Origin: Ophiobolus disseminans
Lineage: Eukaryota > Ascomycota > Dothideomycetes > Pleosporales > Phaeosphaeriaceae
Assembly (NCBI GenBank): GCA_010093685.1
Contig: MU006229.1
Coordinates: 434,001 to 498,000 of the forward strand
Direction: 5' to 3'
DNA length: 64,000 nucleotides
The notes beneath the pieces were generated by a model, which was not told where the DNA came from, ran no database searches, and was given only the letters and a program-made list of their open reading frames with translations. This document shows positions 22,152 to 31,831 of this stretch, piece by piece. Made by a program: the position numbers and the translations under genes. Each line of letters opens with the position of its first letter. Positions within the stretch are counted from its first letter, which is position 1.

Positions 22152-23193
22152 CTACTGATCAAAGTTCTTGATATCAGGCATCATACCCAGACCCTTTCCT
22201 CGGGTTTCTTTCGCCTTACCGCCATCATCAAGATCATCCATAACACCCCCCGCACTCCTCTCCTTAACATGCCGTCTCAACAAACTCAAAATCTCACTAT
22301 TCTTCCACCGCTGCGGCACAGGTCGATACGCCGGCTTAAACGTCCCGACCGTCTGCGCCCACTCGCCCGTTCCAGGATCGCGTGCCCTAACATCCTTCTC
22401 CTGCACCTTCGCGTCGGTTCCCTGCGCATTTGGCGTGGCCAGATCCGCCCCGGAGCCCTCGGCTGTTTCGCGGCTTGTCTGCGAGGGCTCCTGGGTGGCC
22501 CAGTAGTAGATGTCCCAGTCGTTTTCGTCGAGGAACAGGTCGTATTGCTGGAGGAGGGGCGGGGGCATGGTGGCGAGGTGGGCGTCGGCGAAGGTGCTGA
22601 GGAGGAGATCACTTTCTAGGGTTCCCCTTTTGCGGCTCTGGTCTGTGTAAATGTCAGCACATGATTCATATCGAACTTGTTTTCACAATCAAGGAAAAGA
22701 CAGTAAAGAACTCGCGGGGGCGTAAGAACGGACATAATAACCTCGCTCGCATGGTGTTTGCATCCTCGCCTGTTCTTCGGATGGGCTCAACTTTGAATTT
22801 GGCACCTTCCATCTCTCCGACACCGAGCTCTTTGTTGGCGCCGCTCACGTCCTCGTGGTTCTGTGTGCCCCCGGTCATGCGCTTCGTATTCTCTGGCACC
22901 GAGTCCTTGGGAGTGAATTTGGGGTCGACGTTGGTGACAAGCTCAGGTGGGGCATTGTCCTTGCCAACTGATGGCATCTCATTGGCAATCGTTGATGTGG
23001 TGTTGGTCATGTGAGGGTTCAACGGCTTCTCGATCTGGTATTTGCGGTAGGTTTCCGAGGTATCGTTGGTGCGCTTGTTGAGGGCTTCGAACTCATTGCT
23101 GCGGGTTGCTGAGACGCTGAAGGAGCGGTAGGTGGAGCGTGGGAGGGCGAAAAGAGCTCGTGACGAGCGTGCTACTAGTCGTGAGGATGCCAT
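22152..23193 (-). CDS. SDH5: Succinate dehydrogenase assembly factor 2 (SDH flavination factor)
   Basis: Two exons (22734-23193 and 22152-22642) joined across a 91-bp intron give 316 residues. The join restores the family core TMRARLLYQSRKRGTLESD, continuing into LLLSTFADAHLATMPPPL and the signature YDLFLDENDWDIYYWATQE. This is the Sdh5/SdhE fold that promotes covalent attachment of FAD to the flavoprotein subunit of complex II in the mitochondrial matrix. The N-terminus (SSRLVARSSRALFALP) is a typical presequence. The protein is about twice the length of yeast Sdh5 (162 residues): ~120 extra residues of polar linker lie between the presequence and the core, and ~70 follow it. The donor is GTCCGT, a non-consensus but GT-type site. 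The ATG at 23193 is chosen because it opens the presequence. Confidence 0.9.
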
Positions 23194-23605
23194 TGTGAGG
23201 TTGTGAGACGATTCGGTGGTTGTGTGTTGCAATTGGTGATGCGGTATAGAGTGGTGTTCGATGCCTCGGGAAAAGTGGACAATCGTCATAGCTAGACTAG
23301 GTTCGCTTAGTAACGAACAATGTCTTCCTTGCGATCGGCTGGCCGAGTCTATTACTCTCACACCTCGCGTCTATGATCCGATGTCGTTTTTGTAATTCGT
23401 TCCTCGTATTACTCTATTCGCTATAGAAACGCCCAATTTTAAGACAGTAGCAGACAGCCGAGAATTACCCTTGCCCGCCATCGACGCCAAAACAAGAGGA
23501 GGAAGCGTCCAGCGTGCAACATTCATGCGCGTCCTTTGTCCGGCTCACGGAAAACTCACCTTTTTCAGACACGTATCTGCGCATACACCTCAAGTCAATC
23601 AGAGC
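23194..23605. other. Intergenic, 0.4 kb
   Basis: Promoter of SDH5 and 3' flank of the C2H2 gene at 23606. Nothing else seen. Confidence 0.4.
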
Positions 23606-24648
23606 TCAAAGTTCTGTTTGATCGAGGCACCAAGTCGCGTAGTCCAAGCCGTGCTTCTTGCGGCAATGTTCTATCAACTTGTCCCTCCTGCCCTCACTGT
23701 AAAAACACTCTGCGATCGGGCAATCAAGCACTGAGCCTCCGTGGTATTTGTTATGATGCCGCTTGAAGTCCACGGCTCTTTTAATCGTCTTGCCAGTGCA
23801 CCCGTCAACGGTGCATTTGTGGACAATCTCTTGTGTTTTTGCGTTGTAAAAGATCTTGCCGATCTCAGTCAGGGAGTTCTGAGCTGAGGCATCTTGAGAC
23901 GATGTACTGGTGTTTACGGGGGGCGCAGCACCTCTATGAGGCTCGATGTGACGAGAGTGGGCCCCAGTCGAGTTCGACGAACTTGCAGCAAACTCTTGGA
24001 CCCAAGCTGCAGGATCGTTCCTCGTCGTACCGCCAGACCCTGTGTTCACAGCCGCGGCATTGTTAGGACTCTCACTAGCCCTGTTCACGAAGTCAGAATC
24101 GACGGCACGTCACGATCGATCGCTGAGACGAACCTGGGTCCAATTTGACTTGCGGGTACTTGTTGCCTTCTTTCGCGCTGATTTAGCTCCCGATGTGGAG
24201 CCGGTGGATAGAAGGTGACTTTATCTGGATGCGACGTTGCAACCTCACCCTCATAGGTAGTTATGCTTGTTGAAGAGGTCAGTCTTTACCGCGCGACAAT
24301 CCGACGTAGGTCGCTTACCGATGGTCAACACGTCCCGCACTAGCTTGACTGCCTGAGCTAGGAGCAAGGGACTCTCTCTGTCGTGGCTGACTTGCAACAT
24401 TGCGACCGGTCGACTGGTCATAGCCAGACGAGCTTTGAGAGTAGCCCGAAGTTGTGGCTAGACCGCATCAGTCCTGCCACAAGGCAAACTTCGACACTAG
24501 CTAACATACATCGGTTCTGCTGCCCGCCAGTACCATGCTGTGCATCTGGACGGGTGTTCGTATACTGTACACAATACCACTTTCCGTCTGGATATAAGAC
24601 ATACTGGAAGCCTTGTGGAGGTTGTACACTAGGGTATTGAGTGGACAT
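23606..24648 (-). CDS. Small two-finger C2H2 zinc-finger protein (local family, copy B)
   Basis: Four exons (24510-24648, 24319-24457, 24134-24265, 23606-24080) separated by 52-53-bp introns join in frame to 294 residues. The N-terminal ~180 residues are low-complexity, rich in Ser, Gln, Gly and Tyr (SGYSQSSSGYDQSTGR), with one aromatic start (FQYVLYPDGKWYCVQY). The C-terminal part has finger 1 (CTVDGCTGKT...FKRHHNKYH) and finger 2 (CPIAECFYSEGRRDKLIEHC, then RKKHG). The motif IFYNAKTQEIVHKC before finger 1 matches the position and character of the same segment in copies A and D. This is probably a nuclear DNA-binding protein with a disordered N-terminus. The target and role are unknown. It is the first of four same-strand family members. 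Confidence 0.75.
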
Positions 24649-25923
24649 GATTGGAGATCTCAGTGGAGGATTAGCGAACTTCCGACCGAAGTCTTAGATG
24701 CGTATCTGGAACCGGCATTCCTCGGGTATATAAGGACTCACGACGGGACATTTTGCTCAGCACCATGCCCATATCGAAAGTTGGCAGGACTTTCGTCGGT
24801 TGGAGGGCAACACTGCCAACATATGTAGTCCTTGGGCACTCCGACTTTTGCTACTAACTCACACCTAGAGCATGCGCTGTACCCAAGGGCAGCAATCGGG
24901 CAACAAGAAAAAGTCACGGAACGTTCACCCGAAACACGTATTGAATATCGTAGTCACTTCGAAATACCATTTTGGTGACAAGTTGGACGTGGTACATGAG
25001 GTTGAGCGTCAGGCGCAACAGGTGGCCGTCCATGAGAGGACTGGAAAATGAGGTGCAGCTATGTATAGCATGCGCTACCTTTCTCTATCGACGTTGGGCA
25101 TGCATGCGGTGCGGTCAAGAATCGTTGGACTAGGTTGCTCGAGGAGAAAACAGACATTGTCGAGTCGCTGCTTCACTCTTGAACTAGCGAATCATCGCCT
25201 GCATGGCTGGTGGCTTGAGGTCCTCCTCCGCCCCACCTCGCTCCGAAACGAACCGCCCATTTGCAAGGACATGCAATTCTGCACGCGGGCGCACATCTAT
25301 TGCATCAGTGCGACACGACATCGAGGCCTCATTGTCACTGTGTGTTGTACTTTGCACGGACCCTTAATGCTTTGCGGCGCTTTCCGCGACCAACGTTGCA
25401 GTTTGTGCTGAGGTTTACGGCGTTCGCAATAAAAACGACAGTACACCGTTGATCTTGAGGCTCTGCTCCCATCGGTCGGAAGTGGACACAGCACATCATA
25501 TGCAAGGAACAGGATCGTAACACCTATTGGATCGCACAGTTCCGCCCTGACGCGCTTGGTGCGTGCCACGGCAGCCCAACGACCGCCATGCGACATCCCA
25601 CATATGAACTGCATGCCACAATCGCCCTACATACCTGTCACAGCATCATAGCCCAATCGGATGCTGCTTCATTTAGACCTTCATCGCTTGCGAACGGTAT
25701 GGCTCATCGCTTTCAGCAATTTAGCAATTGGCTTCCCAGATCGAGGTCTTCCGATTGGATCAACACCAGGACTCAAACTGTATTTCACGCTTCACATCAC
25801 GGGAAATTGCTTTGGGGATACCTAATATTCGATTTTGTGTACAGTACGAGACCAGCTTTGCATCTACAGTGGAGCCGCGACTTCAGCTATGGATTACAAT
25901 GGATACCACATTCCCTTTCAGAT
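24649..25923. other. Intergenic, 1.3 kb
   Basis: Spacer between C2H2 copies B and C. Open frames near 25.1-26.0 kb show no domain. I cannot exclude decayed relatives of the finger genes. Confidence 0.4.
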
Positions 25924-26900
25924 TTAATCTTGGAAGACACCATGGAACGTCTTGAGATGTCTGTTCAAATTGCACTTCCTCTTGGCGACATTTTCTTCGC
26001 ATCCTGCGTGCGAACAGGGGGCTTGAAGTTCCACTTCATGGGACGTCTCGAGATGCCTGGCTAGATTATCTCTCCTCTTGGTAGCAAACCACTTGTCGCA
26101 ATCTGGGATGGGACACTGAGTCTGGGTGCCCCCGTGACACGGAGTTGACTCGATATGTCGATGCAATTCTTGCAGGCGTTCGAACTTCTTCCCGACACAC
26201 TTGGAACAATCTAGGTGAAGACATCGAAAATGGTAGCCGCTCTTTGTGGGCGCATTTGAAATGACTATTCCAACCCGTTCCCCGGAAGATTCTGGTAAAC
26301 GGGGCGAACTGGCAACCGTTGTTGACTCGGTGGACCAAGGAAGATATCCGTAGGCTGGTACAATACCGAGCGCACGAGTGTATGCATCATCAGTGTTGGG
26401 AGCACGAAAGCTGGCATCCAGCCGTCGAGTGTTTGTGCTTCAGGGTCGTCAGTACATCAATCTCGGAAACACGGTCGACAGGAATACCTCACTGCCCACA
26501 CTGGCTGCGAAATCACCGTAGCTTGGCCATCAACGACGTCGCCATACCTATTGGGCGGGAAGCTCGTGCGATCGTCCGCCCACCACCCGGAGCTATACAT
26601 CTGTCAGTCGATTGAGTAATAGTCTCATTGATGTCAAACTTACTGAGCCATCGCCGGCTGTGGCGAGCCTGACGTATAGTACAGGTGGACGGGGAAATCT
26701 TGAGGGTCGGCTCCGAAGGCATGTTCCTGTTCTAGATGCGCTGTTTAGACACCGCCATTCAAAACAATGAACAGATAATCACCTCCAGGATCATCCCCAC
26801 CTTGTGGGGTATCCAAGTTCGTCACTGCAGGTATGAACAGCTGTCCTGCATCACTGTGGTCATACACCGAGGACCATTGCCAGCGATCATTGTAGGCCAT
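25924..26900 (-). CDS. Small C2H2 zinc-finger protein with three fingers (local family, copy C)
   Basis: Proposed exons 26783-26900, 26644-26726, 26488-26600 and 25924-26437 close in frame to 275 residues. The last exon is secure and carries finger 1 (CLHLDCSKCVGKKFERLQEL then HRHIES), finger 2 (CPIPDCDKWFATKRRDNLAR then HLETSHE) and an extra finger 3 (CSHAGCEENVAKRKCNLNR then HLKTFHG). Finger 1 departs from the others: its second histidine is displaced by an insertion (STPCH), so zinc binding there is doubtful. The N-terminus begins AYNDRWQWSSVYD, aromatic as in copy B. The second intron would be only 43 bp; a 7-base-later acceptor breaks the frame. Role unknown, probably nuclear. Confidence 0.65.
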
Positions 26901-28326
26901 GGCAAGCCTTACAACCAAAGGAAAGTGAAAGAGATGGAACAAACAAAAGCCTCCGAGATGTGTTAGAAGCTTAAGCAGAACAGCAGACAGGCTAGCTTTA
27001 AGCTAGATCTTGCCGGCGCAACATCCTGGCAGGGTGTCGCATTCTAGCAGTCTGTACATCTGTACCTCTAAGATATGTGCCTCGCATCATGGAACTAGGA
27101 TGCTTTATCAACGCCACCGTCGCCTCATCAGGTAAGTATCTGTGTTAGGGCTTTCTTCTGCAAGTCATCCATACTATGTACAATTTCCACGATCACTAAC
27201 ACCAGGACCTCGAATTGCCTCATGCTGCAATGCAATCGCCATGAAAAGAAACGGTCTTTTGGGTGATCATACCTCGCATGCACCTAAGCCGCGACTGCGA
27301 ATGCAGCAATAGGCATCGAATGTCCAAACTTCAACACGTCATTGCACCAAAGGAGGCACTTACAATGATGGACGATCTATCAAACCTTAAAGATCGTGTA
27401 TGAGACTGAAACGATTATCTAGCGGCCGACTGAGGAAACGTAGATTGCGACACGACGGTTATCGCGGCACATCAGTGTATTGCCTGGATATGTGCAGCTC
27501 GCCGAAGGCATCGTGGGTCGGTACGCCGGCTGCATGCGGCTCGCCGTCACACTAGCTGACCAGTGCTGCCGAGCATAGCGAAAGGCGACGTTGCGTGTAA
27601 ATCGCACGTCCAACGTCTCTTAGCCCTAGGGCCTTCGCTTACTAGCCATCTACTACCTACACTCCCTTCATCACGCCGTATCTTGTAGATACGTTGCCTC
27701 CATCGCAAAAGGGAAGCGTCACATACTATCAAAAAATGTGTCACAAGACCACATGGTTAGCCATCGACTGGGCTTACCTTGCGCGAAGAGGCTTTGTGCA
27801 GCGCTCGATTATGCTGTATCAGGTAGAGGTGGGAAGACCGACGGATTTGACGACAAGGGTTTGACGGCCTTTCGGCATCAGAGCTTTCAGGCACTTTGGA
27901 AGCAAAAAGAAGAGAGATTGAAGCAGAGAATACGCAAGGCTAGCCGATAGGCATATTTGTGTGCCGTCTGGACAGTATGGTAGCTGTGTGAGCGGAAGAT
28001 AAACACAGAAATCGCATGACCGCCATGTTGTTTGTTTGCAGTCGGCGGATCGGGTGTTACTACGCACACAAGGCCTTCTGCCGTACGACATTGCACACCG
28101 CAAGCCTAGATTTTGACGTTTCTGGGCCTTCCAGCCATCTCGGCAGATATTTATGATAGCATTTGCGTCCCACTCGGCCTTATTCTATTTCCAGATCAAC
28201 ACGCTACTTGTACTACCCGAGCAACCTTCTACCACTCGCTTGAACGCTATCCACACCACCAATAAGAGCGGACAGAAAGATGAATCAAAAGCAACCAACA
28301 GCCCCACCACTCAAGCACTACACATT
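26901..28326. other. Intergenic, 1.4 kb
   Basis: Spacer between C2H2 copies C and D. No gene, RNA or repeat could be supported. Confidence 0.4.
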
Positions 28327-29232
28327 CTACGAACGACCATGTACCTTCCGCATATGGTCTCTCAGCTTATCTCTTCGAGGAAACGGATACCCTCCATTTG
28401 CGTGCGACCGCTGGCATGACGCCACACGGCACCAGTATTCTGGCTTTCGAGGGGCATGGGTGGTGTCGTAGTGGCGCCTGAGCTCGGCTTGACGGTTGAA
28501 CGTTTTGCGGGAGCATCTTTGCTCGAGGCACTTGAACTTGCCGTTGTGGTAGAAGGATCCGATCATTGTGTTTGGGTCGTCGAGTGTGTCGTCTTGAGTG
28601 TCATCGGACTCGTCATCCAACGTGTCCTCCACGTGTGGCTCTGTTGAATTGTTGAGGAAAGTATGGCTTTTAATGACTTGCCCAAGTGCTGATTGATGGA
28701 CTTCATGCCATAGATGATTGTCGCCGCGGGCGGCTCTTTCGAGTGGGTCGGCGAGGTCTTCAAATGGTGAAGCAATCCCCTTCTCGAGTACCTCGGATCT
28801 GATATTTGCAGTACCTAGAGGCAAATTGGGCGGAATTTGTCCATCATTGTTTCCGATTGGTTCTCTTGGCGATTCGCAATCGGTCGCAACGTATTTTCCA
28901 CGGCGCTCGTCCATGTTCCACCAACCGACGTTCTGTGTTACTGGCAGGTCTACCACGGAATTTACTGCGGTTCCACCACCCTCTCCGTTACCATACTCTT
29001 GCTTGCTCACTGCCAGAGTACCCTGAGAAGGTAAAGTCAGGCTGCGGTCTAAAGGGCTGCCAGCAACAGAATCTATGTGGACGTTAGTAAGGTGATAGTG
29101 ATTGACGCGCAGGAAATACGAACCACCGTTCAATCCGCTTAGCCACCACACGGGACTATCCATTTGACTGAGTTCGTCCGAGGCACTCAAGGGGTCGAGC
29201 CAATGGTCCGCACTCCAGAGTTCGTCAGTCAT
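28327..29232 (-). CDS. Small two-finger C2H2 zinc-finger protein (local family, copy D)
   Basis: The frame is open over 302 codons, but an in-frame 51-bp intron (29073-29123; GTTCGT...TTACTAAC...CATAG) is very likely, leaving 284 residues. The N-terminus is acidic with Trp (ELWSADHWLDPLSASDELSQ). A strongly acidic run (VEDTLDDESDDTQDDTLDD) precedes the fingers and could act as an activation region. Finger 1 is CLEQRCSRKTFNRQAELRRH...H and finger 2 is CRVASCQRSHANGGYPFPRR followed by DKLRDHMRKVHG. Finger 2 contains the same 'YPFPRRDKL' insertion as copy E ('RPFPRKDKM'), making D and E the closest pair. It is probably a nuclear regulator; the target is unknown. Confidence 0.75.
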   Translation of the reverse strand: MTDELWSADHWLDPLSASDELSQMDSPVWWLSGLNGGSYFLRVNHYHLTNVHIDSVAGSPLDRSLTLPSQGTLAVSKQEYGNGEGGGTAVNSVVDLPVTQNVGWWNMDERRGKYVATDCESPREPIGNNDGQIPPNLPLGTANIRSEVLEKGIASPFEDLADPLERAARGDNHLWHEVHQSALGQVIKSHTFLNNSTEPHVEDTLDDESDDTQDDTLDDPNTMIGSFYHNGKFKCLEQRCSRKTFNRQAELRRHYDTTHAPRKPEYWCRVASCQRSHANGGYPFPRRDKLRDHMRKVHGRS

Positions 29233-30813
29233 GACTAGTTGGTTAGCGCTCTGAAGTAGGAAAGTAGAACAAAGATAGATTTTGGACCAGAAATGCTAAC
29301 TTGAGCAGCGCATACGAGTCCACTGATAAGTGAATTTTGAGGGGTCTTATAGCCCCCAATTCCCTGCCGCACATTACGTCTAGATCCGCGCTCTCGCCCT
29401 TCACTCATTCAATCCTGAGGACACCGGTCAGAAACTATCCCACGTGTATGCAACGTTGAGCGTGCCCCGCATCTGCCAAACTGCCTCGGTCGCTTGTCAG
29501 TGGGCTGGAGATGCAGCGACCCCTGCGACACCTTCTTGCTGTCGAAGAACGACATGCCTTTTCAACTTAGCGCCACAGGATGCTGAACGCCACAGTCATT
29601 TGCGCCACAGTGCTTCTCGCCAGTCATGCTCGCATCATGCAGGGTCGCCCAGGTCTGCTCAAAAATGCCTGATTTCGTGAGTGTGGCGCAGTGCAGCCAC
29701 ACTTTCTCATTGGTCCGCAGGGGTGATTGTGGCGCAGCACTGCAGGTTGAGACCATTCGACGCACAAACATGCAGCTTGTGAAAGGGTAGAGTTGCCGTT
29801 ACCCATTTGTAATCGTCCACGGCGAGAGCGAGATTGTGAGAGAAATACGATCACCACTAGAGTAGCACTGCATAGAGCCATGCATCCTCACAATACAGGT
29901 TATCTGGTCGTGGGAGTCGATCGAATGCGCCGAGACCTCCTTCTTCGACATTCTCTCGTGTCCGACTTCCCCATTCACATTGGTCCCAGTGTACCTAGGT
30001 AGGGTCTCAATCGCAACTTTCAGTCATCCTCTTGACTGGTATACGTTCAAACGCCTGGAACATCCCGAGGTCCCCTGCAACTCGAATCATTTCGAACAGC
30101 TTTCTTCGGGGGTGACTGACCGCATGCAACGATTTCTCTGTCTTATCCCCATACGTTCGCCATTGAAACTAGTAAATTAAGCACCTTGCCGAGCGACAGA
30201 AAGACAGAATCGTTGGAAATCGCATCTGTTTTCGGTTCGAATTGTACGTGACGAACCATCTACCAGCGTTCAGCGGCTACTTACCATCCTTCCTAACAGC
30301 AAGTGACATGACTCAGCACCTATAATGCAAAGCGCAGCATGGTGAGCGCAGCCGGTCAGCGAATGACATCCTAGGACGAAGCATGGAGCGAATCAGAAGA
30401 GGCAAAGCGCCGCCCCACCAATTGTTTTTAATGCACCCCTCCACTTCGTCATTGCAGCATCGGTCATCTTCGACAAGGTCCAGGAAAGAAGCATAAGCGT
30501 AGTTGTAAGCTCAGTAAGTGCTCAGCTCACCGTGCTAGCATCTAAAAGTACTTTCGAAGTCGAGGCTGTTACGCATACGATAATAGATGGCCCTTATCTC
30601 CCGCGCTGCTACTTAGTAGTAGTGGTCTGTAAGTCTCTTCAGGACGAGCAGCAATATCAAGCCATGGACCTGTTATTCAATAGTATAGTCTAATTTATTT
30701 GTATCCAAATACACAATACTATTAATCAGACAATAGGAAAACATATGTTGTTCGAAAGCGAACAAGAAACAACTATCGGCTGTTTCTCCACCCGATTGAT
30801 AGTACTCCCGCCA
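29233..30813. other. Intergenic, 1.6 kb, upstream of C2H2 copy D
   Basis: Contains the GCGCCACA motif cluster at 29570-29735. Otherwise no gene; open frames here have no domain. Confidence 0.4.
29570..29735. repeat. Cluster of GCGCCACA-type 8-mers in both orientations
   Basis: GCGCCACA occurs at 29570 and 29602, the near copy ACGCCACA at 29587, and the reverse complement TGTGGCGC at 29682 and 29728. That is five copies within 166 bp, three in one direction then two in the other. The block lies ~340-500 bp upstream of the start of C2H2 copy D, so it could be a cluster of regulator binding sites. The binding factor is unknown. Confidence 0.5.
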
Positions 30814-31831
30814 TTAAGCTGCACCAGTCTCGAACATCGCACCACCGTCCCCGATCCCATGCTTCTTCAACGCATGAGTCGCCATCTTATCCTTGCGCGG
30901 AAACGGTCGGTTATTACCACCCTCGCTGCGCACGCAGCCAGCGACCGGACACCAGAACACGGTTTTCTCGACCGCATGCGCCCCTTTGTAATGCCTGTTG
31001 AAGTCGTACCAGCGACCGAAGGTTCGTTTTCGGCATCTTGGGAACGTACAGTGGAAGAGGAAGGCTTGTGGATCGCTGGTTTCTTGGACTGCGCAGATGT
31101 TCGAGGGAAGTGATTGAGGACGACGTGGTATCTGCGGTGTACCCATCGATGGTGTCAAGGCATCGGCGGTAATGCTATCATTCGCATATCTGTCAGGGAT
31201 TATGTCGACTTCGAGCGCAGGGGCTTCGCGCATCTCTTCTCCATGGCTGCTATCAGAGGTCAGTTACGACGATTCAAAGACTCCAAGCATGAACTTTTAC
31301 TTGTCATACCAATCACCGTGTCTGGTGCCGTTACCATGTGCATCCCAGTGCGACAGCTTTTCCCCATGGCCATATCTCATAGCGCTGTTTGTTTGCGGAC
31401 AAGATTTGTTGTCGTGCCCAGCAACTGAATGCCAGCCATATCGATTTAATGGAGTTATGGATAAGTATGTTGTGGTTGTGCTGTCCTCCAAAAAGCCGGG
31501 CAAGACCGGATCCTGGGTGGGTACCGCTGACCAGTCAATCTCGTGGAATTTGTTGGAGCACACTTGGGGTGGGTGGTTTGCGGAACATATCATGGGATAT
31601 ATATTGTTGTTGCAGTCGTCATGCATCATATGTTGAACGCTTGAAGTAGGTCCGAGTTGTTCGGGGTGTGCTATGGCTGGATGAGAAGCTTCTCTAATGA
31701 GATACCAAGCGTGACTTACACATATTGACGGACACATCCGCACGTTGAAATCCATCGAATGAATCCAAACTATCAGCAGAAGAGGTCAAGCCAAGCCAGG
31801 GGAGATCTTCATCTGAGAAGGTAATATCCAT
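30814..31831 (-). CDS. Small two-finger C2H2 zinc-finger protein (local family, copy E)
   Basis: Exons 31720-31831, 31301-31670 and 30814-31249 join in frame to 305 residues; introns are 49 and 51 bp. The N-terminus is acidic (MDITFSDEDLPWLGL), like a short activation segment. A middle region rich in His, Asn and Thr follows. Finger 1 is CTFPRCRKRTFGRWYDFNRH...H and finger 2 is CPVAGCVRSEGGNNRPFPRK followed by DKMATHALKKHG. The start at 31831 is the first ATG of the exon that restores the frame after the first intron. Probably nuclear; function unknown. Confidence 0.75.
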
